DNA of 64,000 nucleotides. It comes from Gonium pectorale (taxonomy: Eukaryota > Chlorophyta > Chlorophyceae > Chlamydomonadales > Volvocaceae). The DNA lies in the NCBI GenBank assembly GCA_001584585.1, contig LSYV01000054.1, forward strand, positions 110,945 through 174,944, written 5' to 3'. This document shows, piece by piece, positions 25,242 to 35,537 of this stretch (within the stretch, counting starts at the first letter, position 1; each line of letters opens with the position of its first letter). Under the pieces are notes generated by a model. That model was not told where the DNA came from and made no database searches. It saw only the letters and a program-made list of their open reading frames with translations. The translations under genes and the position numbers were made by a program.

Positions 25242-27888
25242 ATGACGTCTACGCACGCCTCTCGGTCTTGGCCCTGGTGGCTTTGGGCCGAGCACGGAGT
25301 CCTACTGGGCTTTCTGGGGTACAGCGCCTGGGGAGTGTGGCGTCGATGCCGTCCGCATGAGCCACCATCGTGCACCCCATGCCAGCATGCACCTACCGAC
25401 ACGAGAGCTGGGGCAACCGCGACGGCAATCCTTCAGTACAAAGCGCAAGCCGCGGCTCCCTCGGCCCCCGAGAGCGCACGGGCCCTGGAGTCGCTCCCGC
25501 GCGAGGTGCTGTTGGGGCTTGAGCGCATCAAGCAGCTGGCGGGCCCCCGGGGCGTGCTGGGCTGGCCGGATGTGACGGAGGCACCCGGCGCCAGCATGGA
25601 TGTGGCGGCACTGCAGGAGGGCCAGGTGGGTTAAACTGGAGCGCGGCTCAGACGCCCTTTGATTTGGGCGCCCCGGGTATGGGAGCCGGGGGCTGCAGGG
25701 GCGGCAAGCTCGGACATAATGTCTGGGAGTATGGTGCGCTGGCTGTGCGGAGCCGGGGTGTGGGTATGTTGAAAGCGCAGGCAACCTCGTCCACCAGAAA
25801 ACCAAACCCGTAAACCGGGCCGCCACGGGCTAGGACAGCGCTGCGTGCCTGCACTAGCGTCACGTGTGCTCATCGACCGCAGCGCATGTCAATATGCTTC
25901 TCGTGCCACTGCACCGACCACCAGTATGACCGGCAGCAATAGCGCGATCTAGGAAATGCCGGACAAGCACGGGACCGCACCTGCGTTGCCCCAATGTCAC
26001 GGCCATTGGGCACCCTTGCCGACGCCTCGCGCGCAGGCGCTGACGTTTCGGGACGGCCGCGGCGCCATCTACAAGTTCAAGGTGCGCATACGGCTGGCGG
26101 GCCAGAGTGCCTGGCCGGGTGCCTGGCGGGGTCGAGTTCGACGGACCCGGCACCTAGCAATCGGCGTCAAGGGGTGGGATGGGAGGGCTGGTGGCGGGGC
26201 ACTGCGGCTCCCGCCTGGCGCCGCCACGGCACTGTTCAGCCTTATCGAGGACGGGCAGGGAATCGCCCAACCTATGTGCTGCCCTGGGCGGATGTGGGCC
26301 GGACCCCACGACGGGTGTAGCGCTGTGAAAGCCGTGGAAGGATCTGCGTTGAAGCGCCTGCAGCCCTCCCCGCTGAGGCGCGCTTTTGGGCAGCAGCCAT
26401 CTGCAGCAGCGTAGTGGACCTGTGGATTAGGATTGTAACTTCGTTTTGATTATGCCGTCTTGAACCCTTGTACTGCAGCTCGGGGACGGTGTGTACGTCA
26501 ACATGTACTACACCAAGGCCGGCTATCGCCGCAGCGGCGACCTGCACGACTGCAACCAGTACGATGTCGTACTCCAGGGCCGTACGCGTCTGCGAATGAT
26601 TGTGAGTATGCCTGGACTTCACACGCGCTGACTCTCGCAATCAATGTTTGCTGCTGCCGTCGTCGCGTCACGACCCGGATGGGTTTCCGGCATACCTACG
26701 GAACGGGTACGCTGGTAAGCCGGACTTTGGGGAAACCAGAGGATCGTCACCTGCCTTGCTTTGTACCCGCCCGCCATGCTGGAAACGTCGCGTCTTTGGA
26801 TGACCTTAGAGGCGGGCTCCCTCTTTCTATGCATATTTTTTTCGTCTTTACCTACTTCTTGCTGTTTTCAGTTTGCGTGTCTATCTGTTATTCTGTGCTG
26901 CCGCATGATCATGGCCTGTCCAGGAGTTGCCTTCGCGGACGGCCCCGCTCCCGCACTGACCGCATCCGTGCTTGCTTGCAGGACCCCCACAGCGGTCAGG
27001 AGGTGGTGCAGGAGTACGGTGCCAACGACTTTATCGTCATCCCCGCCAGGTCAGTTCGCCCTTTTGCGGCTGCGGTTGCATAGTTGCCCTGGCGGCAAGG
27101 CATCGCTGTGCCTCGTTGGACCCCACCTGCCGTTCCTATCATGGGCAGCAAGCCGACACACGCCCTTGTGAGCGTGCGGTCGGCCTGCGAGCTGCCATGC
27201 CCTCGTTGGGCCAGCGGATCACACGGTGACAGGGTGACCGCTTGCAGGCCAAAAAAGCGGGGCGCCTGCCTCATGCCTGTCCGTTGCACCGCCCCACCTC
27301 CCCGGACCGCAGGACTCCGCACATGTTCGAGTTCCTGGAAGACAACTTCCTGCTCGAGTGGTGGGACGCAGAATTCAAGGCCTGGTAGGCTCTCGGGGAT
27401 GTCTGTGTATCCGGGCCGCTTCTACCCTGTACCCCAGCGGAGTGACTTTGTCCCTGGCAGGGGCGTCCGCACGGGACCGGCAGGGCAGCAACCTTGTGCT
27501 TCCCCCGTCAGGACGCAGTGTCTCGTAGTACACAGCACGACACCCTGCACATGAAAACACGAATGCGCTCGACTTGAACCGCGCCTTTCAAGTAAGGTGG
27601 GGTGCTGCTGAACAGGGGCCGCACCCGTCTGCGTTGTTCACCCATGCGCGCGAGGCGCAGCGGCATTGCCTATACAATCCCGCCAGCCCCAGTGGCCCCA
27701 CTGCGCTGCGGCCCCACTGCCAGCCGGCACCGCAAGCCGAGGGTAATTGGTGGTCATCCTGTGCATGCTCCTCGTGGCCGTCCGTACGCAGGTATTATCG
27801 GCCGTACCGGACGGTCATCGAGCGGGGCGTGCCGCTGGGCGACACTGAGTGCCGTGACTTCTCAGTGCCTTTGCCGGCAGCTTCGTGA
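25242..27888 (+). CDS. Membrane-anchored cupin-fold protein
   Basis: Predicted 262-aa protein of unknown reaction. Exons 25242-25625, 26037-26081, 26479-26601, 26982-27049, 27313-27384 and 27792-27888 join in phase with GT-AG introns. Residues about 10-34 (WPWWLWAEHGVLLGFLGY and following) are hydrophobic and then basic, fitting a single N-terminal membrane anchor. The C-terminal half resembles a cupin barrel: GYRRSGDLHDCNQYDVVLQG corresponds to cupin motif 1, with one His and a Cys where many family members have HxH, and YGANDFIVIPARTPHMFEFL corresponds to motif 2 with its conserved Pro and His. A metal site may therefore be partial. The protein ends shortly after YYRPYRTVIERG. The fourth intron region contains repeat copy D. 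Start choice: first ATG before the hydrophobic segment, just downstream of a TATA-like hairpin. Confidence 0.72.
26756..26835 (+). repeat. Dispersed GGAAACGTCGC repeat family, copy D
   Basis: One of the fullest copies: TTTGTACCCGCCCGCC, then TGCTGGAAACGTCGCG, then a GACCTTAGAGG segment and GGGCTCCCTCTTTCT. It lies in an intron of the cupin gene. Confidence 0.6.
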
Positions 27889-29210
27889 CCGTGGACGTTC
27901 GTGGAGGTTCGCGACAAAGTACGATGTTGGCGACCGCTTGATGGCGGAGTGGAGGAGCAGAAGGGCGTAGGATGGGGAGCGAGGGCGCGCGAGACGACGC
28001 ACGAGGGAGAAAAGGCGGACAGGAGCAACTGGACTGGAGTTCAGGAGCGGGGTGTGTGGGCCCTCCGGTTAAGGATGATACAGCAGGTATAGGTTGTGAC
28101 GGTCCCGACTTCTTGGGAACCCTTCCCAGGAGGCTCGTGAGGAGGGGAAGAGGACGGATGGAGCAGTTGTAGCCGGAGAGGTTGGACAAGACTCTTAAGA
28201 GAAGCAAGGAAAGGAGAATACACGGGGGAAAAGGTCGCTGTGGGAGGGCGGAGCAGACGCTGCAGTGGAGCCCATATCACCGTGCTCTTAGCGTTACGGG
28301 CCATTGCAAGTCAAGGCAGTGACGAAACCTTCAACACGCTGTTGTCGCATCGGCATGCGGGCCGAGAGAAAGCACGTCAGTATCGGGGCAATGGTGAACT
28401 GGCTCCATCTGTCGTTGTCCATGCCACGTCTCAAGTTTTGCCAACATACGGTGGGTGGGGTAGCAGACAAGCAACGCCAGTGCCTTGAGTGTGGCAAGAC
28501 GGTAAGGCGCGACGACAGTACAATGTATAATGTATACTACAATAATATCCATACTTCTCTCGCTTGTACAATACGGGTATCGCCTGGGGCAAACTCCTCA
28601 CACATCATACTTCGTATCTGACTCGTGCGTGCCCACCTCTTTTGGGGATGAGGGGAGAAAGATACAATGTATGATTTTCCCCAATATGTATGGATACGAT
28701 GTATGATTTTCATTACATGCGCAACATGCACACTGGTGTCAACTCAGGCCTAGTCCTCCCCCCATTTGCACACGGCATGCATGCCGGGGATGGTGGGTTC
28801 GACTTCCTGCATACTGAGCCCACCGACGTTGAGCGCCGGGCAACGCTACACATACCATACCTGCGATTACGGACGACAAATGGATACAGTCAGGTGACGT
28901 CGTAGCTTAAGCTCGATGTTGCGACATGGCAAGGCAAACATGGCGACATGCAGATGCACGAAAAAGCAGCCCATCACAATGTCTCCAGTAGTGCATGCGC
29001 CGATAGACCGGTCGAGAGATTAGGGCGGAGTGCAACTGGTCATGAGACAGATAGACAGACTTCGTCACAGACGGTTAACCCCAGGGGTCTCCCCTGATTA
29101 TGCATAACACAGAGGCTGGGGGACCCGGCCTGCTACCAGGAGTCTACTGCGAGGAGAGTAAGGACAGCAAGGCAGCGCCAGCAGACATATCAACCAATTA
29201 AACAATGGCT
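27889..29210. other. Spacer between cupin gene and L1 remnant, no gene seen
   Basis: Mixed composition with AT-rich patches near 28520-28720, where an 18-nt direct repeat (ATACAATGTATGATTTTC, and ATACGATGTATGATTTTC about 33 bp on) occurs. No open frame resembles a protein family. Confidence 0.45.
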
Positions 29211-30165
29211 TAGTGCATAACCCAGTCAGGGGCCCCATGGAAGGGCACGCAAAGGGCGCACAGTGCCCTCCGCAGCGCCCCGTACATTTTGTGTGGCCAG
29301 CGGCTCATCAGGATCCTGAACGAAGGTGAGACCGCTAAGTACCTGGGGTTGACGTACGGGCCAGGACGGCGCTTCACCGGGTGCACGGGAGAGCTCCTCA
29401 AGTCTGGGAGGCGAGCCATGCATTCCCTCATTGCCTTGTGTCGGGAGAATAACATTCACGTGCCTAAATTGCGTATGGATTTGTTTTGGACAGCGCCGGT
29501 TTTCTCTTATGGGGCTCAGGTGTGGGGCCCCAACTTCATCAATGTGTCTTTTGAAAGTGCCATGACGAACCCCATGGTAGAGGGCCTATATGCGAACGGG
29601 TGGGAGCACGCGCCCCTACCCAAGCACTGCTCTACCGCGAGTTGGCGCAGAGGCCGCTCCAATACCACTGGGCTAAGCTCGTCTTACGGTTCTAGAACGG
29701 AATGGTCGAGTGCCCCGATACGCTGTGCCACCGGGCCTTCGTGGCAGACCTGATGGGGTGACTGATTGCTGGTCAGCAGGGGCACTGCGCTTCCTTGCTG
29801 ACGCGGGTATCCAGGCCCCCGAGGGACTTACGGGTAGCGCGCGGGTAACGCACTTCGCATTGCTGCTCATACCCATTGGCAAAGTATTGGATAGCTTTGC
29901 TGACAGGCTTGATGCTCGGTGGCGGCTGCCCCATGTGACTGGAGCACCCCGCGACGTCCCTAGCGGTGAGATGGGAGTTAAGATGTGCCGGTATGCCAGC
30001 TGGATGAGGGACCCTTTGCACACGGCGAATGTGATGGTACCAAACGTTGATGCGGTTCAGGCTAGGATGTTGGGAGACGGAGGTGAACCCGCACAATGGG
30101 CGAGCTCGGGCTGAGCGAACGTGCAAGGCCTGTGGTGACGCCGTGGTCAGGGATGCCATCATCTT
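29211..30165 (+). mobile_element. Decayed L1-type (non-LTR) retrotransposon, reverse-transcriptase C-terminal part
   Basis: Translation gives the post-polymerase region of algal L1-like reverse transcriptases: GETAKYLGLTYGPG, then a LLKSGRRAMHSL helix, RMDLFWTAPVFSYGAQVWGP, then after a frameshift RELAQRPLQYHWAKLVLRF, a stop codon, CPDTLCHRAFVADLMG, another stop, and RFLADAGIQAPEGLTGSARV. A zinc-knuckle-like RTCKACG follows before the similarity stops at the U2 gene. The frame changes at least twice and has in-frame stops, so this is a dead fragment. The 5' polymerase core, endonuclease and 3' tail are missing. Confidence 0.8.
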
Positions 30166-30169
30166 TGGA

Positions 30170-30363
30170 TAGGGGTGCACGGCTACGGCGGTAGTGTAAG
30201 GCCGCATCCATGCTGGTGAGCCGGAAGCGCAAGCGCGACCATTGGCAACACCCCCCAGAAAAATTGAAGTTAATCGCTGGTTCTCAATGAGAACCATATT
30301 AGCGATTAAGCTAATAAGAACAGATACTACACATGATCTGAGCCAAAAGGCCGAGAAAGGTAT
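30170..30363 (-). ncRNA. U2 spliceosomal snRNA
   Basis: The minus strand starts ATACCTTTCTCGGCCTTTTG, continues with the U6-pairing and branch-point-recognition region (GTGTAGTATCTG contains GTAGTA) and a perfect stem-loop IIa (ATTAGC TTAATC GCTAAT). Stem IIb follows (GGTTCTC ATT GAGAACC), then an Sm-like site (AATTTTTCTGG) and 3' stem-loops ending GCCGTGCACCCC. At about 194 nt the size suits U2. Stem IIa is fully paired, and all functional blocks are intact, favouring a working gene over a pseudogene. The exact 3' end is uncertain by a few bases. Confidence 0.92.
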
Positions 30364-30424
30364 GCTTCACTATGGATGTGGACGGACCCAGGGGCCAGAT
30401 GTGGTCATGACAGAGACAGGCCCG

Positions 30425-30435
30425 CGATGGTGGGT
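30425..30435 (-). promoter_or_regulatory. Candidate upstream sequence element of the U2 gene
   Basis: The minus strand reads ACCCACCATCG about 62-72 nt before the U2 start. This resembles the plant snRNA upstream sequence element (RTCCCACATCG) in sequence and spacing. I see no matching TATA box, so the call is tentative. Confidence 0.35.
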
Positions 30436-31008
30436 CGCCGACAGCTTCTTGCGGCGGCTAATCAGTTGCAAAACAGTTTTTCATTCCTTGTTCGAGTTAG
30501 ACCATGTCTCAAATGGCTATTCTCGAACGACATAGCCGCCATTCCATGTACGGTATACCGTATGTACGGAATGATGGTGCGTGCCGTGGTGAGTGTGTGC
30601 CGTGGTGAGTGCGTGTTGCCATGTGCCAACAAGGCGGGTTATGCGGCTTGCGGAGGGAAGTCCCTCTTATGGTGGTGTGTAGTCACGGCAGTGGTTCGGT
30701 TTAATGAATCGACGACGATGCCACTGCGGGCATAAGGCTGTGTGGGAAACTGGGAAACTGGGGATGTGCCTGCGCCGCCGTCACTGCAGAAACCGAATCC
30801 AAACACACCCATGCAGCATGGACTGCGCAAGATGTGCGTGACGGCCGGGTGAGCGTAAGCTACGGGCATTTGACCGTTCGCGAACCTTCCATTACGGTCT
30901 CGTAAGCATCATTTACTGCACCGCTAGTCTCGGAGCTCCACACACTTGCAGGCACTATCTCCATTTTCGCATTCATCAATCTAGACCTATCCAGACCTCT
31001 TACCCAAA

Positions 31009-33713
31009 ATGGCTCCAAAGATTGTGTACTTCCCAGTTCGCGGAAGGTCAGTGATCAGGATGATTGTGACATGCGGCAGCTATGAGGCTCACTGTGCAAT
31101 GCCGCTGGTGTTAATTGGCGGGGCCCGGGCGGCTGTTGCCTGCAGGGCCGAGGTGATGAAACTGGCCATCGCGTATGGCGGGGAGGATTTTGAGCTTGAG
31201 CTGGTGAACTATGAGGACATGAAGAAGGACACGGACGCGTACAAGTTTGGGCAGTGCCCTCGGTGAGCGTCGGGGGCACACACCCGGGGCCGGCGGTGGG
31301 GTCGGCACGGGAAGGCTGGAAAAACGGCGGGGGCGCCGAAGCCGAACAACTAGCAAAGTCTCTGCTAGACTCAGCCAGAGGGCGTCAGGCTCGGAAGGCC
31401 GCAGACCCGCTGCGTGCGCTGCTAGTCGGGTACACTATTGCCCGTGCTTCGTCAGCCGTGACCGCGCAGGCGACGTACCCGTGGATGGCCCGGCGGCGCA
31501 GTGCCTGCCGAGGTCACCGGCCAGAGCAGGCCGCCAGAGCGGTATTCAAGGCGGTTTGAGCCTGCCTCGAGGCCAGGCGGTGGCTTTTGCGAGGGGCTGC
31601 GTCCCGCACAACCGTTGCATGGCAGTGTTGGTGGGAAGCATGTCTTTTGGGGGCAACGAATAAGCCCGGGCGCGCCGATGGGTCAGTCGGCACGAAGCAC
31701 AGGAGCGACATAATGGGACATGTACGAAGAGCGACGGCGAAAGTACCGCTGTGCTCAATACCTCCTTGCCCTCTCTCACGCGTCCCCATGCAGCCTCATC
31801 GACGGTGACGTGGACATGGTCCAGTCCAACGCCATCTGCCGGTGAGTCGCTGTATACATGACGTAGGCCGGAGCTTCCTGCTTTTCAGAGGCTTCCGGTC
31901 TTCACCCCACCTTGCGGAAGAGCTTTGTCGCAATGATGCCCCGTGTGCTACGCTGTGCTTGCAGCCCCACGCATCGGCGCCCGTTAACTCGCGTTGGCGG
32001 CAACGTCTGAGGCCCCTGTCCTCAACGATGAGCATGCATCTGTTGAGCGACGCTTCCGGGGCATGTCATTATGTCGTGGCCGCACCCTAAACCGAGGCGG
32101 GACCCGTGCCACACGTGTGCTCGTACAGGTACCTGGCGCGCAAGTACGGCCTGTACGGCAAGTCTGACGCCGAGACCAACGCGGTCGATGAGATCCTGGA
32201 GGGCGTTGAGAGCCTGCGCACCAAGTACCTGACCCTTGTCTACCAGGACAAGCTGGTGGGTGACGGAAGCAGGCTACACGTCCGTCGAAGCCGGGGGGAA
32301 GGGGGCCATGAAAGCCCTGCGTTTCCTCGTCGGAAATGGCATCAGGGAGCCGACGGATGCAATGGGAGACACTACAATGAGATGCAGCGCACCTGGCCGG
32401 GTTGGTACTCGAGGAGAAGGGCAACAGCGGGAGCCTGGACGACACCCTTGATTCAGCCTCTTCACCTGGTGCCTGGCAAGCAGGCAGGCATGAGGAGCTC
32501 CTGGGTTGGCTGTTTGGGTGCTGATCGCGTCTTGCCACCCGAGCCGTGTGCGCGTTCGCCCATGCTGCTGGGTGGCCGGAAGCCCTTCCGCAATGAATGC
32601 TGTCCCGCCCTGGCAACCAGGCCGACGAGCCAAAGGCTGCCTACTGGAAGACGCACTGCGACCCGGAGAGTGCGGCCGCGCGGAACGGTAAGCCCGCGGT
32701 GCTGGGCGCGCGGGCGGGCGGGCAGGCGCGTGTCCCACGGCAGCGGCTCGGGGTGACGCGCGTTGCACGTCCTGGACCCGTTGGATGCGGAGCTCCCCAA
32801 CTGTAAGAGCGGCGTTTCATCCGCCGAGCTGGTTCGCCGGAATCGAAGGTTCAAGCTGGGCGGATGCGATGCGCTAGGGGCATTCGTATGCGCACCGCGA
32901 GCGCTGAGTGCAGACTGCAGGCTTATTGGCAGTAGCGCGGATCGGTTGTTGATGCCGGAACATGAGGGCCATGCTTCGCTGCCCTGCCGCGTGCGCCTGC
33001 TGCGCAAGTGCCCGCCACGGTTGCGGCTCCTCCTGCGAAACAGCACACTTCTTGCACCCGCTCTCAACCCTTATCTGCTCCCTCTTCAGGCGGCGCGCAC
33101 CTGGCCTACCTATCCCGCCTGCTGAAGCGCAACAGCGCCGGCGGCGGCAAGGCGCTTGTGGGCTCGGATGTCACGATGGCGGACCTGCAGGTGTTCGACA
33201 TCGTCGACCTGCACGCCCGCATCTTCGGCGATGAGCTGAAGGCGGCGGTGAGCGCGTTTGGCCGGGGGTGCGGGAGAGGGCGAATCACAGAGCACGAGCT
33301 GGGGCGGATGCAGGGGAAGGGGGCCTGCAGGGACGGGAAGGGCCCGGCGTACGCGCCTGCTCTGTCAACACATCCCAGCCCAAGTGCCTCTGTGCAAAGG
33401 CACCGCAAGGCGTGCTGTGGTTGTTAGGATTGGACGCGGGCGGCTGCGCGAGCACTGTGCAGTCCAGCGTCACGCCAGATCCGCCCCGACGCCTGGTGTC
33501 GCTCACGCCTGTCCACCTTACTTTCACTCGCCCGCGGTACCCGGAGCTTACGCCTGTCCATCTCACCTAAAGCCTTACTCGCCTCTCGGCCACTCCCCGC
33601 AGTACCCGGATCTCATCGCCTTCCACGAGCACATCGCCGGCCTGCCCGGGATCAAGGAGTACCTTGCGTCGCCTAAGCGCGTCGCTGCCGTCAACGGAAA
33701 CAACCTCGGCTGA
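31009..33713 (+). CDS. Sigma-class glutathione S-transferase, paralogue 1
   Basis: Cytosolic-type GST of 221 aa that conjugates glutathione to electrophiles or reduces peroxides; some sigma enzymes isomerise prostanoids. Seven exons: 31009-31046, 31146-31262, 31794-31841, 32129-32255, 32621-32687, 33090-33247, 33603-33713, all GT-AG and in phase. The N-terminal thioredoxin fold starts MAPKIVYFPVRGRAEVMKL with the likely catalytic Tyr7. QSNAICRYLARKYGLYG is the glutathione-binding QS motif and following helix. The C-terminal helical domain has the folding box SDVTMADL and ends KEYLASPKRVAAVNGNNLG. The start has a good context (CAAAATGG). It is the first of two tandem paralogues; a third is about 21 kb away. 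This copy has the simplest exon set apart from the first intron, and is a useful reference for the others. Confidence 0.93.
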
Positions 33714-34147
33714 GCGGCTGGCACAGCGAGGAGTCTGTCCATGCGCAACAGCCTGAGCCGGGGTCTGCTGTACGATCGTTTGTACGGAGCATGTTTGGTC
33801 GGGTGATGGCGAGCGGCTGGGATGGGCTTCTCGAGCCGCCTAGCGGAGATGGCTGGGCAGCATGGGCTGGGATGGGTCTGTCCGTCTGCGCACAGCATGA
33901 AGAGCGTGGCGGTATTTGTGGTCACGGTGCGCATGCAACTGTGCGCATACAACTGTGCGCTCAGCATTCAGTCTTACCATGGCGGGCGCTTCCCATGGCC
34001 ATCGCTTGGCTGCCGGGCGCTGGGTCGTAGTCACGACAGCTTTTTACAAGTTCTTACTCCCTGTGTACCGAGGACTCAAGTACATGTGCCGCTACAATTG
34101 CGAGCTTGTACATTCGAGCGTCGCGTGCGTGCGGACGAGCCGCGGGA

Positions 34148-34152
34148 TGTAA
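34148..34152 (+). terminator. Candidate TGTAA polyadenylation signal of GST1
   Basis: First clear TGTAA downstream of the GST1 stop, about 435 nt away. Confidence 0.4.
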
Positions 34153-35288
34153 CTTTCTGGCCACGGGGGAACGGCCGCTGCGGACGTCGTGCGCGCTTTG
34201 CGTAGGCGCCCAGCTGTGTGCCTGCCTCCATCGGATACCGTCGTACAGCTTCAAATCAACCTGTCATACGAGCTTTACAGCCTCGGATAGGTGTAGCTCA
34301 TGCCGAAGTGGCCTCCCAATTTTGCCGGATGTGTACTGCTGGGGCGCGCGAGGCAGTTTACACGAGTGTCTCCTCGCTGCGTGCCATCACTGCCATGACT
34401 TTATTCTTTGCCTGTTGCTTCATGAGTGCGGCTGGCAATGGGGATCGACCCCAGGAGCCAAGGTATGCCATATTCGGATGGAGCTCAGACGGAAGCGAAC
34501 GTGCCGCCCTGCTAAGGCCAATGATGAAGTCCGTGCGGTGGCGTGCGGATCGGCGAGCCTGTGGTGCGTAGCCATCGTACTGCGACAGTGCTAATGGCTA
34601 TCGTAATGGCTATTGCGATGGGCGCCGTGCTGGGAAGGATTGCGCTGGAGGTGTGCTGGGCTTCAACCTGTGAACCCTGATCTAAGGTTCCGTGCTTGTA
34701 ACTGAAGGCTCATGTGACAAGGAGGCATGGACCGTTGTGCAGCAGGTTGCATGCCTCGGACATCACTTGTACGGCAACTCGCTGTCTCATCGATGACGCC
34801 ACCCACACTCCAGTCGTTTCGCTCCGATTTTGCGCCACTAGACCTCTCCGCGCTCCCATGGCACGTACACCACTGCGGATCCTGTGTGCTAAACTGTCGG
34901 CAAGGTGCTCCAGCCGCAGCAGGCGATACAGCCCCACGTGTTCACACAGTTCACATAGCCACCGTTCCCAGGCTCAACTAGGTGCGACGTGCGCAGTGGT
35001 ACTGGCATCGTGGCAGATGGATAATTTTTTGGGTGTCGAGTAGACTGGCTAAGGGGTGTTGGTTGTTTGGATGGGGGACTGGGCACTGGCTTCCTATGGA
35101 TGGATGGAGGCGAGGATGGGCTGCTGTTCCACTTTCGCCTAACGCATTGGCAAATTGTGAACGCCACGTGTTTCTGTCGGTGTCTGCACTTACTGTGCCA
35201 GGGCAAGCACCGAAAACTGCCGGAGCAATTTCAGCGAGGAGATGCAGTGTTGCCAGTGTACCGCCCACTTGCACTAGCGAGACTGCAG

Positions 35289-35296
35289 TATATAAG
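35289..35296 (+). promoter_or_regulatory. TATA-like element upstream of GST2
   Basis: TATATAAG lies about 240 bp before the GST2 start codon. The distance allows a 5' UTR of roughly 200 nt. Confidence 0.35.
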
Positions 35297-35537
35297 CTTA
35301 CAGAAACACGACTTCCTGCATATTGTGAATCCAACGGCTGCGCACGAACTCAACGGAAACCCAACCGCTCCTACTGGCTGTGACGGAGGTGAATCGATGT
35401 CCTACGGGCGCACAAAGCTAATGAAAGAACGTGCCTAGTAGATTAGTATGAGGGTTCGTGTTCTCGGCACAAAATTCCACTACGGGCGCCAGCGCGCGCT
35501 GTGTAAAGCTTCGCTCCGCAAAGAACAACAATCAATA

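Larger units (their letters stand above)
33714..35537. other. Spacer between GST1 and GST2, no gene seen
   Basis: About 1.8 kb. It holds the probable GST1 3' UTR, a TGTAA at 34148-34152 and a TATA-like site at 35289-35296. No coding pattern is recognisable. Confidence 0.5.

Noticed and set aside
28720..28830. Possible tRNA because of a GGTTCGACTTC B-box-like string
   Set aside because: No acceptor stem, A box or cloverleaf can be drawn around it.
29289..29753. Intact reverse transcriptase gene
   Set aside because: The similarity moves between frames and includes in-frame stops; only a remnant is present.
30170..30363. U2 pseudogene
   Set aside because: 5' end, branch-recognition region, stems IIa and IIb and an Sm-like site are all intact and paired.
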